Assembly: GCA_905216175.1 (NCBI GenBank)
Contig: CAJMSV010000105.1
Span: 1-5,808 of the forward strand
Reading direction: 5' to 3'
Length of the DNA: 5,808 bases
Origin: an uncultured bacterium
Lineage (GTDB): Bacteria > Actinomycetota > Coriobacteriia > Coriobacteriales > Coriobacteriaceae
Shown: positions 5,550-5,808 of the stretch, piece by piece
Position numbering within the stretch: position 1 is the first letter of the stretch
Layout of the letters: each line of letters starts with the position of its first letter
The notes under the pieces: model-generated
What the model saw: the letters and a program-made list of their open reading frames with translations, nothing else
Databases searched by the model: none
Told to the model about the DNA's origin: nothing
Position numbers and translations under genes: made by a program

Positions 5550-5808
5550 GGGGCGTACCTGACCGGTGCCGCGGAGCTTGTATTTGTAAGTGGTGAGGGC
5601 CTCGGCGGCAAAGGGGCCGCGGGCATGGAGCTTTTGGGGCGAGATGCCGATCTCGGCGCCCAGGCCAAACTCGCCGCCGTCAGTGAAGCGCGTGCTGACG
5701 TTGGCGTACACGGCCGAGGCATCGACCGCATCCAGGAAGCGCTCGCAAGCATCCGTGTCCTCGGCAACGATGGCCTCGGAGTGCTTCGTGCCGTAGCGGT
5801 TGATGTGT
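5547..5808 (-). CDS. proA: Glutamate-5-semialdehyde dehydrogenase, second copy, C-terminal 86 residues (5' end outside window)
   Basis: The minus-strand frame runs from the window edge to a TAA at 5549-5547 and encodes the C-terminal 86 residues of a ProA. Aligned with residues 343-428 of the first copy it needs no gaps and differs at five residues: Met350 to Lys, Ala371 to Asp, Ser377 to Ala, Ala379 to Val and Thr399 to Pro. At the DNA level there are 17 differences in 262 nt (12 silent), about 93.5% identity. The ProA signature tail (HINRYGT.HSEAI) is present. The catalytic cysteine and cofactor domain lie beyond the window, so whether the gene is complete cannot be seen. No frameshift or stop disturbs the visible part. 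Two changes fall in motifs I recall as strongly conserved (NASTRF becomes NVSTRF; ISTQK becomes ISPQK). It is inverted relative to copy 1, with the HD gene between. Confidence 0.93.
   Translation of the reverse strand, partial: HINRYGTKHSEAIVAEDTDACERFLDAVDASAVYANVSTRFTDGGEFGLGAEIGISPQKLHARGPFAAEALTTYKYKLRGTGQVRP

Noticed and set aside
5590..5796. Plus-strand open frame that resembles the minus-strand frame at 4456-4662
   Set aside because: The resemblance arises only because both are antisense to the two proA copies; it is a by-product of the duplication, not a conserved small gene.
4444..5808. Fold-back assembly or amplification artefact as the source of the inverted proA
   Set aside because: A fold-back would give identical arms and continuous flanks. 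Here the arms differ at 17 sites, mostly silent, and the downstream sequences differ. A chimeric join between strains is still possible and needs long reads.

Overview
The window is a compact, GC-rich stretch of bacterial chromosome with tightly packed genes. The protein sequences, base composition and intergenic palindromes fit a gut Coriobacteriia actinobacterium such as Collinsella. That assignment is inference from style, not from a database match.

Layout, left to right: (1) the 3' end of a probable nicotinate phosphoribosyltransferase gene (+, 2-325); (2) proB, glutamate 5-kinase (+, 405-1532); (3) a 355-bp intergenic region (1533-1887) holding three palindromic elements: a nested palindrome or terminator just after proB, a 16-bp-arm hairpin, and a GTGCCGGCAC-type hairpin or repeat; (4) a serine-peptidase-like alpha/beta hydrolase of the prolyl aminopeptidase type (-, 1888-3306); (5) a 112-bp divergent control region; (6) proA, glutamate-5-semialdehyde dehydrogenase (+, 3419-4705); (7) a hairpin terminator between convergent genes (4720-4760); (8) an HD-domain phosphohydrolase-like gene (-, 4776-5375); (9) a 171-bp spacer with two tandem hairpins; (10) the 3' end of a SECOND proA gene on the opposite strand (-, 5547-5808), cut by the window edge.

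Most of the window concerns proline. ProB and ProA catalyse the first two steps from glutamate to proline, and the peptidase between them probably releases N-terminal proline or other residues from peptides. proB and proA, often a single operon, are here split by that oppositely oriented gene. The main surprise is the duplicated proA: the last 262 nt of the two copies are about 93.5% identical (17 differences, 5 of them changing an amino acid) and lie tail to tail around the HD gene. Their downstream sequences are unrelated except for a common type of hairpin.

The second notable signal is a family of intergenic hairpins (four in this window) whose arms differ completely but whose loops all carry GGGAC, usually GGGGAC. 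This looks like a dispersed REP-like or structured-terminator family.
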